NCBI GenBank assembly: GCA_963924555.1
Contig: OZ004596.1
Span: 806,001-870,000 of the forward strand
DNA from: Crambe crambe
Taxonomy: Eukaryota > Porifera > Demospongiae > Poecilosclerida > Crambeidae
DNA length: 64,000 nucleotides
Direction of reading: 5' to 3'
Of this stretch, positions 1-11,283 are shown piece by piece (the stretch's first letter is position 1; each line of letters begins with the position of its first letter). The translations under genes were made by a program, and so were the position numbers. A model generated the notes under the pieces. It ran no database searches, was not told the DNA's origin, and saw nothing but the letters and a program-made list of their open reading frames with translations.

Positions 1-77
1 CCAAGATCGAGCACCTCATGGAACTTGTAGCTGCCAACAGTGGCAAAGTTTATGATCTCCCTCCAAAAGCCGCCTGA
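1..77 (+). CDS. 3' end of an unidentified gene (partial)
   Basis: The open frame starting at base 3 reads 24 codons, ending ...GKVYDLPPKAA and then TGA at 75-77. A polyadenylation-like AATAAA at 189-194 fits a short 3' UTR. The balanced codon use and clean stop argue for the tail of a real final exon, with the rest of the gene lying left of the window. I do not recognise the family from so few residues. Confidence 0.55.
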   Translation, partial: KIEHLMELVAANSGKVYDLPPKAA

Positions 78-1084
78 TAAATCTTCAAGTAATTCTTTAA
101 TGCAGTGGGGTATTGAAGAGTGAATTGGAAGACAATTGTCACATTCCATTCTCTGCAGTACTAATAGACTAAAAGGGCAATTCAAAAAAATAAAGGTGTG
201 GAACTCCTGGTTGTCATGGCAACAGACGCAATAATTACCTAAACTCTTTGAAAAGCCGCCCACTGAATCAGAGCAATCATGCTACCTTTGATATACAAGA
301 CTTTTAAATTATGGACACTTAGCAATAAATACACAGGATATTTCTAATAGATTATTATTTCTAATAGGAGTAAGAGTAGATGGGCTCTGGTGCCAAAAAA
401 AAAGGTGGCCTACAGGTGTTGAGTTTAAGAGAACGCCATCCCTTGGCCTTAAGAACTTCAGAGTCTCTCAATACGGAATATTCTCAACCAAAAAAATTAG
501 GATGTCGCGTCCTTAATTAAGAGTGAATATACTATAGGATGGAAATAATTCTGGGTTTATGACTGAAGTTCGACTTCTAAAGAGAAAGTAGACATGCTCC
601 AAGAGAAAACAAACCCTAAAATGATGAGGATTCACTCCCAGACTAGCTCCATCAGAAGGGGAAGGGACTACTGAACAGAATATCAACAATAGGCCTCAGT
701 ATAGTCTGAAGTACACTTGTAGAGATTGAGTATTTTCCCTCACAGATGCAAACAGGTTCTCTCTCTTCTTTGTATCCAACCCGTGCTTCAAAGCGGCTTA
801 AAATTGTTTTGTCTCCAAGATGTAATTGAATCTTTCTCTCCCCCCTAGTTCTTATATCTGTGGGAAAACCAGGACTGGTTCTCATCCTCAACACCACAAC
901 GCCACAGTCCAATACACAACACCACTGACTCTTATACACAACACAGGAGAAAAATTTCATGCTTCAGTTTGTGGACTCTCTCTTGTGTGGATAGCCTGTG
1001 GTTGCTGTGGGCAATTCATGTGGGCAATTCAGCTCACTCACTCGGCCTTTGCTCCATTAGTATAGCATGCATAATATCATCATT

Positions 1085-1120
1085 AACAACAACAATAACA
1101 ACAACAACAACAACAACAAA
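1085..1120. repeat. AAC/CAA microsatellite
   Basis: A run of AAC units with single-base interruptions lies between unique flanks. It gives the Asn-rich open frame seen here, which is not a gene. Confidence 0.9.
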
Positions 1121-1954
1121 ATCGATTTAGAAGAAAGTCAGTGTGCACCAGAGCTGCTGACACTTTTAATTAAGGCACATATGATGTTAATATTGATTAT
1201 TAAGGGGATTCTGGCTCATGTACATGGAAGAATTCCAAAGGGAGAGAGAGAGAAGGAGGGAAGGAGGGGGGAGCTGAAACTGGTATTTTCCAATAACAAG
1301 TCTTTGAACTCATTTCACCCTCAATTAGTTCCCTCAAAGCCATCATGTTAATACCTGCATCATGAAGGCTTTGATCTCATACAGCTGTCTATGTTCTCTC
1401 CTTACTGCCAGGAGTATTTCTTTCATATTAAAGCCGACACCAATGCTAACTTTCCTAAGTGCATCTAGCTGAGAGTATTCATAGAGGAAGGAAGCATTTG
1501 ATCTCATCGGCATGTAATTCCCTTTAAATGACATGTACATGTTGGTGGGTTATTTTTCCTTTGATAGTTTCAGATGTTAATGATATTCATTGTTAGACAT
1601 ACAGCTGCTAGGTCACCAGTGAAGGAATCATGGCAATTAAGCCTCAGCGCCTGTTGGTAAGGCTTCAAAGCCCTCTGTTATGACAGGCTAGGCTAATACT
1701 ACACAATTTGGTATCATATTCTTCTTTCAGAATCTAATTTGTCAGTAAAGAATCTCAAGAATCAGACTACAGAGGGACCGTGCAGATCGGTGTGGCCATC
1801 CATGCAAAACTGACGTGCCACCATCTTGAATAGTATTCTTAACACACTACTAAGAAAATTAAGCACGTTGCTAGTGCCAACTGTCATTATATGTTCTCTA
1901 TGCACCTGTCCAAGCACACTGACCAATTACCTAAACAGTAGGCAATGTAATAAA

Positions 1955-2006
1955 ATAATAATAATAATTAAAAATAATAAAAACAATAATTATTATTATA
2001 ATAATA
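1955..2006. repeat. AAT/ATT-rich simple repeat
   Basis: Runs of AAT and ATT, partly self-complementary (AAT units followed by ATT units), could fold as a weak hairpin. Confidence 0.8.
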
Positions 2007-3403
2007 TTCATGGAGAGCAGATATATGATCAGGATCATAGGACTTCGTGGCTTATGCAGGCCCGCAGTATCTAAGACTACATAGTGATTCACTGTACACT
2101 ACACAAAGCCATTAAGCAGCGTATTCCCTATGTGGGTTTTAATCATCAAAGCTCCAATGGTAACTCAACACCTTAAAACATTAATTTGTAAAGCCTTACT
2201 GCCATACACAGTAGTATTATGGAATAGCTGGCTCTCGATCAGAAGTTCATAACATCCTTAAAAAAATCCTTTTTAAGTATTCTTAAGCGAGTTATAAAAC
2301 ACACAATTAAATCTCTCTGATGTTTTGTGTTTTATTTCAATTTCACCTCACTAAACACGCATTGGTCACCAAGACTTCCCTTCTGCTGATCAGCCATTGG
2401 TCAGTGAGTGTGGCTGATAAACAGGCATATCATCATACTCTTACTTCACACACATTATGTTCATCAAAGGGATTAGGGTTGCAGTAACATGATACAGCCC
2501 TGGGGACTCGGACCAATCAGGCCATGGGCTAAGCACGTGTATAATACTTAATTATTCCATACCAACAGGTCCATAATATGGGAAAATTTCCTGAGCATGT
2601 GCAAACTTGGTCTGCAGACACTGAAGGAGGCACTTCACGAAAGTGATAACATAAGGTGCTAATCATGTTCTAATCAGTAAACTCTGTGCTGCTGGAAAAG
2701 TGACTCCATTTTGAGGTGCTAATCGGATTTTTCTGTTTGAGACCTGGTAACCAGGGACCTGGCAACACTGAAAAGAAGCTGGCAACATGAGAGAGCACTT
2801 TGGGTGCTAAGCATTTTATCCCAACTAGACTGAGTCGTATACTAAGTCTGAATAGCTGCAGTAGTATTGACTGTTAATTAGTTATAATAATTATATTCAA
2901 CTTTTGAAAATCTGTTAATAAGAAGACCAGCTAGTACAAGCCGGTTGTTCCAGGTCAACATCAAAATAAGAGTTTAAGGTCCTTTTGTAAAAACTCTTGT
3001 CAGGTACAATTCACCGTCTTTTAGCTCATTGACACATGACAGGCTTCAATGATATTGGCATTACTGTATTTTCCCACTTGAATCCACTACTTCTAGTTCT
3101 CAACTTTGAAGTCCATTGCTTCCCTAAGTGCCAGTAACATGCTAAGTCCAATTTAAATATTACAATTTTAATGATTCTAAATGATAATTAGATGCTGAGA
3201 GCATTGAGGTATCCAGATCATAGTAGGCAAGTAGAAATAAACAGTAACTATGCATGAAGGACTACTAAGCTTGGTAATCTTCATCATAATTATAGTGCTA
3301 TCTAACTGACCAATCAGATGGGTCCATTCAATATAGTGTTACCTAACGGACCAATCAGATGGCTCTATTCAATAGTGCTATCTATCTGATCAATCGATGA
3401 CTC

Positions 3404-3507
3404 CATTCAATATAGCTATGCTCTAATCCTCCAGCTTGCAATGTACAAGTGTGTACATTCAATATAGCTATGCTCTAATCCTCCAGCTTGCAATGTACAA
3501 GTGTGTA
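3404..3507. repeat. Perfect 52-bp tandem duplication
   Basis: Units at 3404-3455 and 3456-3507 are identical by eye, implying a recent duplication. Just upstream (about 3296-3410) lies a looser array in which a phrase containing 'accaatcagatgg' and 'ccattcaatatagtg' recurs about three times with divergence. Confidence 0.9.
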
Positions 3508-3965
3508 AAGTATATGATACAAGCGAAGAATTCTCCCCAGTGGCTACTCCTCTTTGAACTAAATGACCTATAAATCATTTGAGTGGACTTTGAGTGTGGC
3601 AATAGCTATCAACATTGTGTGTCTCATTCAGCTAAATTGTAGACACCACCAAAACCTTCATGACAAAAAGCTGTTACATTTAGCTGGACACCTTGTAATG
3701 ATGAGATCACCTCTATTCTGTAAAATCTTGGCCTCAAGTTTCAAGAAGTACTAGATAAATGGAGTAGCCAATGTTATGAGAAGCCAGGTAGCTTAATTCT
3801 CTTACACTACAGCAGCAGCTCCACTGAATTGGCCTCACTCTATTGGAAGTGACCACTAATCCAAAAGTAAACACACTATACTTAGAACCACAGCACCTCC
3901 ATTCAGGATCACCACACCTGCAGAGGTGATTGGGATTCCTTTACTACTCCAGGCAGCTGTACTGC

Positions 3966-4196
3966 TGACAGGTGTGCAGCATTAGTATATACTTGCCTTA
4001 TGGAAGAATATGATTTGTCCTGCTAATCTTTTTGACAGGTGTGCAGCATTAGTACTGCCTTATGATTTGTCCTGCTAATCTATTTGGAAAAATGTGGTCA
4101 TACAAACCTTAGTACTGCCTTATGGAAGAATATGATTTGTCCTGCTAATTTATGAGGTTCCATTTGGAAAAATGTGGCTTGGATAGTCAAACAAAC
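3966..4196. repeat. Degenerate tandem repeat array
   Basis: The phrases 'gacaggtgtgcagcattagt', 'gaatatgatttgtcctgcta' and 'atttggaaaaatgtgg' recur two to three times each with indels. This indicates serial partial duplications of a unit of about 60-90 bp. No coding signal is seen. Confidence 0.75.
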
Positions 4197-4675
4197 CATA
4201 AAGTGTGGGTTATAATAGTACATTATATAGCCAATATTCAGAAGAATATGGTTTGTGATAATGTGAGGGTTGGAAAATGGGAGGGGGTGTGGAAATTCTG
4301 AAGTCAAGTGCAAGAATTTTCAGTATTTTCAGCTATTTTATAAGCTAATATGAAATGTATATGGTGAGTTACCTAAAATTTGAAAATTCTTCAGTAAAAT
4401 TACTGATACTCAACACCTGACAGCAGCGGAGGAGCTAGAGGAAAGGGAATTAAAAATACATTTCTCATCTATGCATCCTGAACAGGCACCTTTGAACTCA
4501 GAAGAAGCAATTAAATAAGCAACAGAAGAATAAAAGCTGCCAGGCTTTGAGAACACCTGGCTAGATGAAATTAAAATTCATACTGGATTAGGCTACTGAA
4601 AATCAATTTTGTTTTTACCATGGCAGCAATGACTGATTAATGTAAATCTTAGACAGCCAGCTTGAATTATTAGTG

Positions 4676-4676
4676 C

Positions 4677-4720
<44 letters not shown>

Positions 4721-4722
4721 CA
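4676..4722. repeat. CAA microsatellite
   Basis: About 15 near-perfect CAA/AAC units. The poly-valine open frame on the opposite strand is an artefact of this repeat. Confidence 0.9.
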
Positions 4723-7352
4723 ACAAAACAAAAATAAACTCAGCTGGGGTGACTGAAATAATATACGAGTATAATTTTCACCCCAAGACAACTTCCAAGG
4801 ACAAAAGTCTTCCCCCCCCCCCCTTATTTGAAGGTCCACTGTATATGAAGCACCAAACACAGGTAGCTATGCAACGACCATCCCTCAAACATTTCCTTAC
4901 ACACAAGGTTGTAATTCAGTGCCACATCACTCACTTGAACATTTCACACCAACTCTATGATCATAGGGGGACAAACTGGGAACAACGCCCCCTACATCCC
5001 ATTCCCAAAATATCAACTAAGTTTGTTCTTGCTTTTTGGCTGCCCAAGAATAGTTCACTGTCCAATGAGCTATTACTGGAGGAGTCTGGGCAGCCTCAGC
5101 TGGACTAACTAGCTAGCTCCATGGTACAAAAAAGGTTCTTTATATTGCCCCAGTGACTCCTTACCACTATGTAAAAATACATGCTGACGTTCCACATTTT
5201 CAGGACACTTGATTTCTTATAAGGCCAAGTTTCGACTAGAGGACAGACGATTGCTTGGGAGACCAATCAAATTACAGGACCACCCTTAATTCCAGACCCA
5301 ATGTGCCAGACAAAGAACATAGGTACACAAATACCAACAAACTCCATCATCACCTCGTACTTTACAGACCACAACTCATCATAGACACAAAACAACATTC
5401 TCTACAAACTCCACCCCAGGAAGGAGAGAGAGAGAGAGATTTAATACCAATCAGCTCCTCCCCCTTGTGATACACAGTTAGCCCCTCCCACTATCCATTC
5501 TAATCCATTTATTGCATACCTGTGGATCTCTGACGATGCACTCTTTTGAAACAAAATGGTACTGCTCCCTGAAAGTAAAATGAGAGCCATGATAACAACA
5601 ACGTAGTAATAAGTCTAATATCCACACACATTGAGGTTGAATGTTTATGGCAGGGTTTCCTTTGCTCTAACCGATGAGCCCCCAATACAGTAACATAAAC
5701 AACATCACATCATGAAAATGCAAATATACCAGATAGGAACACTGAAAGGATACAGTCTGTACTTTTATGATAGTTCCAATAAAGGAAATTTTTTGGAAGT
5801 GAGTTTTGTGCTGGGTGTGGTTGGAAAGCGAAAATGAACTTCCTGCTTATCTATCCCATTCTAATTGATTATGTATGCACAAAATTCAAGTTTCTATTGA
5901 CGACCACAAACTAGCCAAAATGCATAAATGTATGCATAAAACATCTTGCACTTTCTGCACTCTAGTAGAAAATGATGCACCCTGGGACCATGGGTAAACG
6001 AAGCATTTGTAAATCTTAACAACAGTGTGTTTCTATAGCAAGTGTTATTGAGAATACTCGCTCTAGTTCCAGTCCAACCATAAAAATGAACAATTTTAAT
6101 TATGATATAATAAAATAGGAAGATGGTTAGCTAAATTGGTCAGTGTGTGAGTGTCAATGCACTTAGCAGAAGGATGTTTGGTCCACATTCTCTTCCCAGT
6201 AAATTGAAGCATCCTAGACTTTTAACCATGTTGCCAGGAGACCATCTAAGTGCTCCTAGTTAGCCATGTAAAAGTTGCAACAAATCCATAAGCCCTAACT
6301 TAACTCTAACTAGAGGTAAACTGTCATGGAGACCATTAAACATGGGATATCATCCTCCTAAGTTAGGGCTGGGAGCATTATGTGGGCAGGAATCTCTGAA
6401 ACTTCTGGAGTAGGTCTTTAACTCATATTACACACACCTCTTTGTGCAGGATGTAGATAAGGCAGGTGGTTGAGTTAGCTGGTCACACTACAAGTGCCCT
6501 TTGCGATAACTTAGTAATGGGATCTTGCCCAGATAAAGTCACCTGCAGAGGCATGTGACAGATTGGCATCACTATGTCTTCACTAATGAGTGCTGTTGCT
6601 AAGGGGTGGTCAAGATAGTTATTATAAGACAGAATTCCTGCTTCTTTTTATCTTCCTCTGAAATTAGATACCTGTTTACAAGACTGCATTTGTTTGTTGG
6701 TCAAGTGCAACTAATAGTTCTGGCTAGGCCCTTTATCCCCATTCAAGACAAGCAACCACCATATCCAACAATGTCAGCCTGGACTCAATCAGTATGGAAA
6801 CCAAATCAATCCATCACTTACAGCCAATAAATAAAACTGCTGACTCATCAACTTGGCAGCTATGAGAGAAATAATTCTTGGAATTTCTTCCTCCACACTA
6901 TTAATTACTTCCTTCAGTAAAATATATAGCCTATATAGGGTGAAAAGAATAACTTTCCTATAATCCTATATAGGGTGAAAAGGAGTGATTTCTTTACAGA
7001 GTCATGCTGTTTCCATGGACACTTTATACATACTGAATAGTCACCTGATGCATGGAAGTTACCTAACATGCTGACACAGTAACACCTGCATGCTAATAGT
7101 GCAGTAATGAAATCAAATCAAAGCTGAGAACCAACTCTACCATTAAACCTATCACAGCACTGCTTCACTGATTTTTGACCTCATGAAAACAACAACGAAC
7201 AACGAACTTCATTCAAAACTGAGAACCACTCTGAAGTAGCTGGTAAGAAAGTGATCAGGGTTCATTAAGAAAACCTCAAGGACCATCACAAGATATTAGA
7301 AAGTGGATGCCATGCCAACACCACCGCCATGGGAAAACCAACTGCGACTCTC

Positions 7353-9483
7353 CTACCAGTTCCTCCCAATGAAAGGAGAATCCGTAGAAGGAAGACCCCA
7401 CTTCCTACTCTGGCTGGCAGGTAAACATGAAGCAATCGCCAGGTAGTGGAATCTGTCCTCTGTCAGTAATTGAATAAGTCGCTGAGAAAGTTCACTCTGT
7501 CTGGTAGTGGAGTAGTCTAGTCGAGAGTACCTACTATTCCTCTATTCCGGGAGGGAGTCCAGGATTCTCATCTCACTGCCTGCATGTCAAGCATGTCCTC
7601 CACACACATGCCCTTGAGGGTACTGCTATGCTATAACACATCTTTCCACAATTGCTATATACTACAGAGCATCCGGGATTATTCTCTACGAGGGAAGAAT
7701 GGTGAGGGAGGAGGGGAGAGATTATTCCAATGTCAGATGGGGGAAAGGATGATTCATTTACCTGACAATTTTAGCAGCCCGGTGCAACCTTTGCCTCTGC
7801 AGGAGACTGTAGGCCGAGTAGAGTTTGCAACGAGCAGCCAGCAAGTCATCACTCATTCTCCAAGCAAGCACCAACTGACACTTGGAAATCATCCCTGCCT
7901 TTTCTGCCTGAGGAAGAAGGAAATTCAAATCAGAGGAAGAGGAGGAGGGGGAGGAGGAGGAGAGGAAAGAGGAGGGAGGAGGGGAGGAGAAGGAGGGGGG
8001 AGGAGGAGAAAGGGGGGAGGGGAGGAGAGGAAAGAGGAGGGGAAAGAGGAGGGAGTAGGGGACGAGGAGGAGGAGGAGGAGGAGGGGAAAGAGGAGGGAG
8101 GGGAGGAGGAGGGGAGGAAAGAGGAGGAAGGGGAGGAGGGGAGCTGAGGGAGGAGGAGGAGCTGAGGAGGAGGGGAGCTGAGGGAGGAGGAGGGGAGCTG
8201 AGGGAGGAGGGGAGCTGAGGGAGGAGGAGGGGAGCTGAGGGAGGAGGGGAGCTGAGGGAGGAGGAGGGGAGCTGAGGGAGGAGGAGGAGCAGCAGATAGA
8301 GTAGTGTGGATAGTTCTGTTCTGGTCTTTCAACTTCAACCCTGTTGAAGTACAACTTGCCAATACTTAAAAATCAATTTTCAAATGACAAATTTTCAAGA
8401 AGCTTCAAAAGAGAAGCTTCAAAGAGTCCCTTGATCTCCCTTGCAAATATAATCCCTCCTTTCACAAAACCTTTATATCTGGCACTATAGTATCTGTGTC
8501 CTATACAAGTTGTACCTACCGCCCAGATATAATATTACCAACAAAATGGTCACTTAAACAAGTAGTCCTAGGCTCTGTTCTTAAACAAACAGCACCACAT
8601 CACACAGCACCACATCACACACAATGATGTCTTTCCTTGCTCCTTGCTGGTTTGTTTGATGCTAAAGACCAATACTTTTGCATTCAATAATAAAAATAAA
8701 ACAAATGATATCTTTTATCTTTTTTTTTTTTTACTCTGGGCCTTATCCCTAAAGGATCTTCCCCACCAGCATTTGATCTGGAAAGCACTCAAGCAATTGC
8801 CCCAAAAGGAAGTAGTAAAAGTTCTAGAGTGTCACTAATCTTTGTGGAAGAAAAAACCCATGGTGTCTGTGGTGGATATTTGTTCCTGTTCTGGATTTGT
8901 ACAAGTGAGACATTAGTAATCACCTTGTCATGGCAAAAAAAATGTACTCAAAAATTATGGGAGAGTGGAAGTGATGTAGCTCATGTGACGAGGTACTCAC
9001 ATGTGATATATCATGGTACTCACATGATGGTACTCACATGTGATATATCATGGTACTCACATGGGATATGAATGTATCTCCTAGTGCTGAATAAGCACCA
9101 CCTAGAGTTGACGACCATGCCAGCATGACCTTTAACCTCAAACACTCAAGGAGGAGGTAATGCATACGACTGACCCTACAGTCATAAAATATAGTCACTA
9201 AAGTTGAAGTGAGTGATGGTCCTTTAGTTACTAACCACGCCCAGTCAGCATTCCAAGATAATTCCATGATAGGTGAAGCACTGTCTGTTCCAACCAAAAT
9301 AACTTGTTTGTGGGTATTACAAGATGGGGACATTGCTACTAGTTCTCTAGAGGTCTCATATGCTGTCCTATAATTGCTAAGAGTGGAGTCTTCATCTCTT
9401 TCTCGGGTTATTTTCTCTTCATCAATCCCATTTAAAGCACACTTTCCAGTTTCGTCGTTGATACCGAGAGGACTATCTTCCAT
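7353..9483 (-). CDS. Unidentified 249-aa conserved-looking protein (3 exons)
   Basis: I do not recognise the family. The model on the minus strand has exons 9061-9483 (start ATG 9481-9483), 7762-7907 and 7353-7533, joined in phases 0 and 2 by GT-AG borders, for 250 codons including the stop. The N-terminal 55 residues are acidic and probably disordered. From about residue 55 the protein looks folded and helical, with segments such as LLLECLRLKVMLAWSSTLGG, KCQLVLAWRMSDDLLAARC and LYSAYSLLQRQRLHRAA that resemble paired helices of a repeat protein. The C-terminus ends RKWGLPSTDSPFIGRNW. The in-frame joins and cytosine-rich acceptors support a real gene. Intron 1 (7908-9060) holds a giant pyrimidine tract and starts inside a fourfold-repeated donor. 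The last exon boundary is the least certain: an alternative donor lies at the stop codon. It shares strand with SUDS3, whose stop is 234 bp upstream of this start codon. Confidence 0.6.
7912..8290 (-). repeat. GGA-rich / pyrimidine tract in intron 1
   Basis: The + strand is almost pure purine (GGA, GGAA, GGAGCTGAGGGA units) for about 370 bases, so on the transcribed minus-strand gene it is a C/T tract ending a few bases before the 3' splice site at 7907/7908. The right part (8140-8290) is an ordered array of units ending GGGAGCTGAGGGAGGA. G-runs make quadruplex or triplex structure likely. Long open frames on both strands here are low-complexity artefacts. Confidence 0.9.
8992..9060 (-). repeat. 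Four copies of a 5' splice site
   Basis: The + strand phrase GGTACTCAC followed by ATG occurs at 8992-9000, 9015-9023, 9029-9037 and 9052-9060. On the minus strand each reads CAT|GTGAGTACC, a strong donor. The first in transcription order (exon end at 9061) keeps the frame into exon 2. Confidence 0.85.
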
Positions 9484-9717
9484 ATTACTTAGAACCTTTA
9501 TGCCATCTGAAAATAGCGAGTCAACGAAATTGTAAATAGGTACGAGATCGTTATTTAGAATAGGCCTAATAGCTTTTAATTTTCTTTATATTTAATGTGA
9601 AATCGACCCTTTACCATACTATATAAAAATTAGTATTAAAAATTGATATTTTTCTATAATACCTCTACAATAATAAAACAGATCTAAAAGCTTTTAAAGC
9701 TGGAGGTTGTGTGTTAG

Positions 9718-11165
9718 CTATGTGCTCCTTCTCCTGAGCACATATTTTCCTCGAGTTAAGTGAGAGAGGTAGATCCTTAGCTTTGAATTATCAGGTAGAC
9801 GTTTGACCCAAATTTCACTCTGAGAAATGGACGTCACCACACCACTAAAGAAATATAATTCTCAATATAAAGGTTCTCTGCAAGGGGTGCGATTATATGT
9901 AGCCAATATACCTTTCTTGCCCATGTTCTTTGGACTCCATGAAGATGTGCTGGCCCTTATGGAACCACTTGTTCTCATAGAAGAGCTTTCCATCCTCTAC
10001 ACGTGCTTCATACACTGTTCCTACTTCATTGTTCACTGCTGAGAAAGATTCAATACCAGAAGAGTCATTATAACAAAACCAATTAGAGAAGTATTGTTCT
10101 ATTAACCTGGAGGTGGATTTTTCCCCGACATCGTAATTTTCCCCTATAAAGAGGGCAAAGGAGAGAGAGGAAATGAAAAAGTGACTTAACACTTTCATTC
10201 CTCCCATGTATCTTTATGTACCTTGAAGATCATCTTTATGTCTTCATCCACCTCATTTTCCTCCAGCATGTAAACAAGGGAAGAAAGAGGTGCAACCTTC
10301 CGCCGTTTCTCTACTGTTGGTAGAGGATCGTAGTGTCTCCTTCTAAGCTTGCGTGTCACCATGCTCTTTGGTTCAAATGAATCAATTGCTAAAGAAAATA
10401 AAGGAGTAGAAGTATGACCAGACCTGCTGTTGTTTTTTGTTCAGTATTCTAAAAGAAATGAATCGATTGCCAAAAAAAATAAAGGAGTAGAAAGGTAAAA
10501 CTTATAACCAGACCCACTGTTTTTTTATTTGTTTGTTTGTTTTTTCAGTATTCTAAAAGGATAATTTATTGTACCTCCTGAAGAGAGATCCATGTTGTGT
10601 CTACACTGATCATATGCTTTCCTCTTGTCCTGCAAGTCATTCAATAAACACTCCTTTAGTTCCAGACCTTTTGCTTCAAACTGCTGCGTTGCTAACGACT
10701 TTTCCTTCTCACATTCTTCTCTGGCTGCTGCCAGTTCATACTGCTTGAATACTTCAGCTACAAATTCTCTTTTCTTCCATAACTCCTTCAGCTCATTCAC
10801 CCGTTTCAAGTACTCTGGATCAGTTCCATCCTCCAACCATTTCAGTTGGGAATAGAGATGTCGAATCTTCTCTTCAAGTGAGCTATTTTAAAACATGATA
10901 GGTGGGCTTTAACTAGAAATGAAATTCAAATCTTTTTTTTATTTAAATTTTATATGCACCAGCAACACAGTTGACTATTACCTGCTCCTTCCAGAATTTC
11001 CTAACTCCATCTGTATCGTTTCAGGCTCACTAGCATCTTCTGTATCTATGAATGAGTGCACATATCACACCATTTGCACCCTATGATATTTAAAATACCT
11101 TCGTTAGAGCTGTTCTCCCTGGAAGCTCCTTCAGATTCGTTGTCTAAGGTGTTGACACTGGCCAT
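9718..11165 (-). CDS. SUDS3: SUDS3, Sds3-like subunit of the Sin3-HDAC corepressor
   Basis: Sds3 proteins dimerise and scaffold the Sin3-histone deacetylase complex in the nucleus. Minus-strand exons are 11099-11165, 10982-11045, 10575-10882, 10222-10388, 10107-10143, 9912-10038 and 9718-9844. All phases agree and give 298 aa (human protein 328). Exon 3 encodes the Sds3 coiled-coil (DGTDPEYLKRVNELKELW...). Exon 4 carries the basic motif SMVTRKLRRRHYDPLPTVEK. Exons 6-7 encode the C-terminal capping domain (YEARVEDGKLFYENKWFHKG, SEIWVKRLPDNSKLRIYLSH, ending VLRRRST). These match SUDS3 better than BRMS1 through the TRKLRRR and EDGKL(F/Y)Y blocks. A 37-base exon encodes only GKITMSGKNPPP. The start ATG lies 118 bp from that of Derlin-2, so the two genes probably share a promoter. 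Confidence 0.93.
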
Positions 11166-11283
11166 GAAACTCCTCCAGAGTCCTTTACACACACTTTACT
11201 TGCGGAGGACCGGACCGCCCTCGCACAATAAACAGCATTGTCCTGGGTTACCATACTCCAAATAATGCCCATCAAACAACAAA
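11166..11283. promoter_or_regulatory. Divergent promoter, SUDS3 / Derlin-2
   Basis: Only 118 bp separate the two start codons, so both 5' UTRs and core promoters must fit here. No TATA box is evident. The bidirectional role is inferred from gene layout. Confidence 0.55.

Larger units (their letters stand above)
78..7352. other. Gene-poor block, about 7.3 kb
   Basis: I see no exon chain here with conserved protein content. Open frames are short, rich in low-complexity residues and lack consistent splice borders. The block holds CAA/AAC and AAT microsatellites, tandem duplications and simple repeats, listed separately. It is the only long gene-free stretch in a window where genes otherwise sit 100-600 bp apart. 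Distal regulatory sequence or old transposon remnants could be present, but I cannot identify any beyond one possible terminal-repeat fragment near 4770-4850. Confidence 0.5.

Noticed and set aside
7542..7622. Extra exon 7577-7622 in the 249-aa gene, encoding a short TLKGMCVEDMLDMQA stretch
   Set aside because: It would require a 35-base intron to reach the next exon; direct splicing 7762 to 7533 keeps phase with a normal intron.
7584..8362. Long open frames on both strands (Glu/Gly-rich and Pro/Ser-rich)
   Set aside because: They come from the GGA/TCC tract in an intron and are low complexity on both strands; only the last 48 codons of the minus frame (7762-7907) are a real exon.
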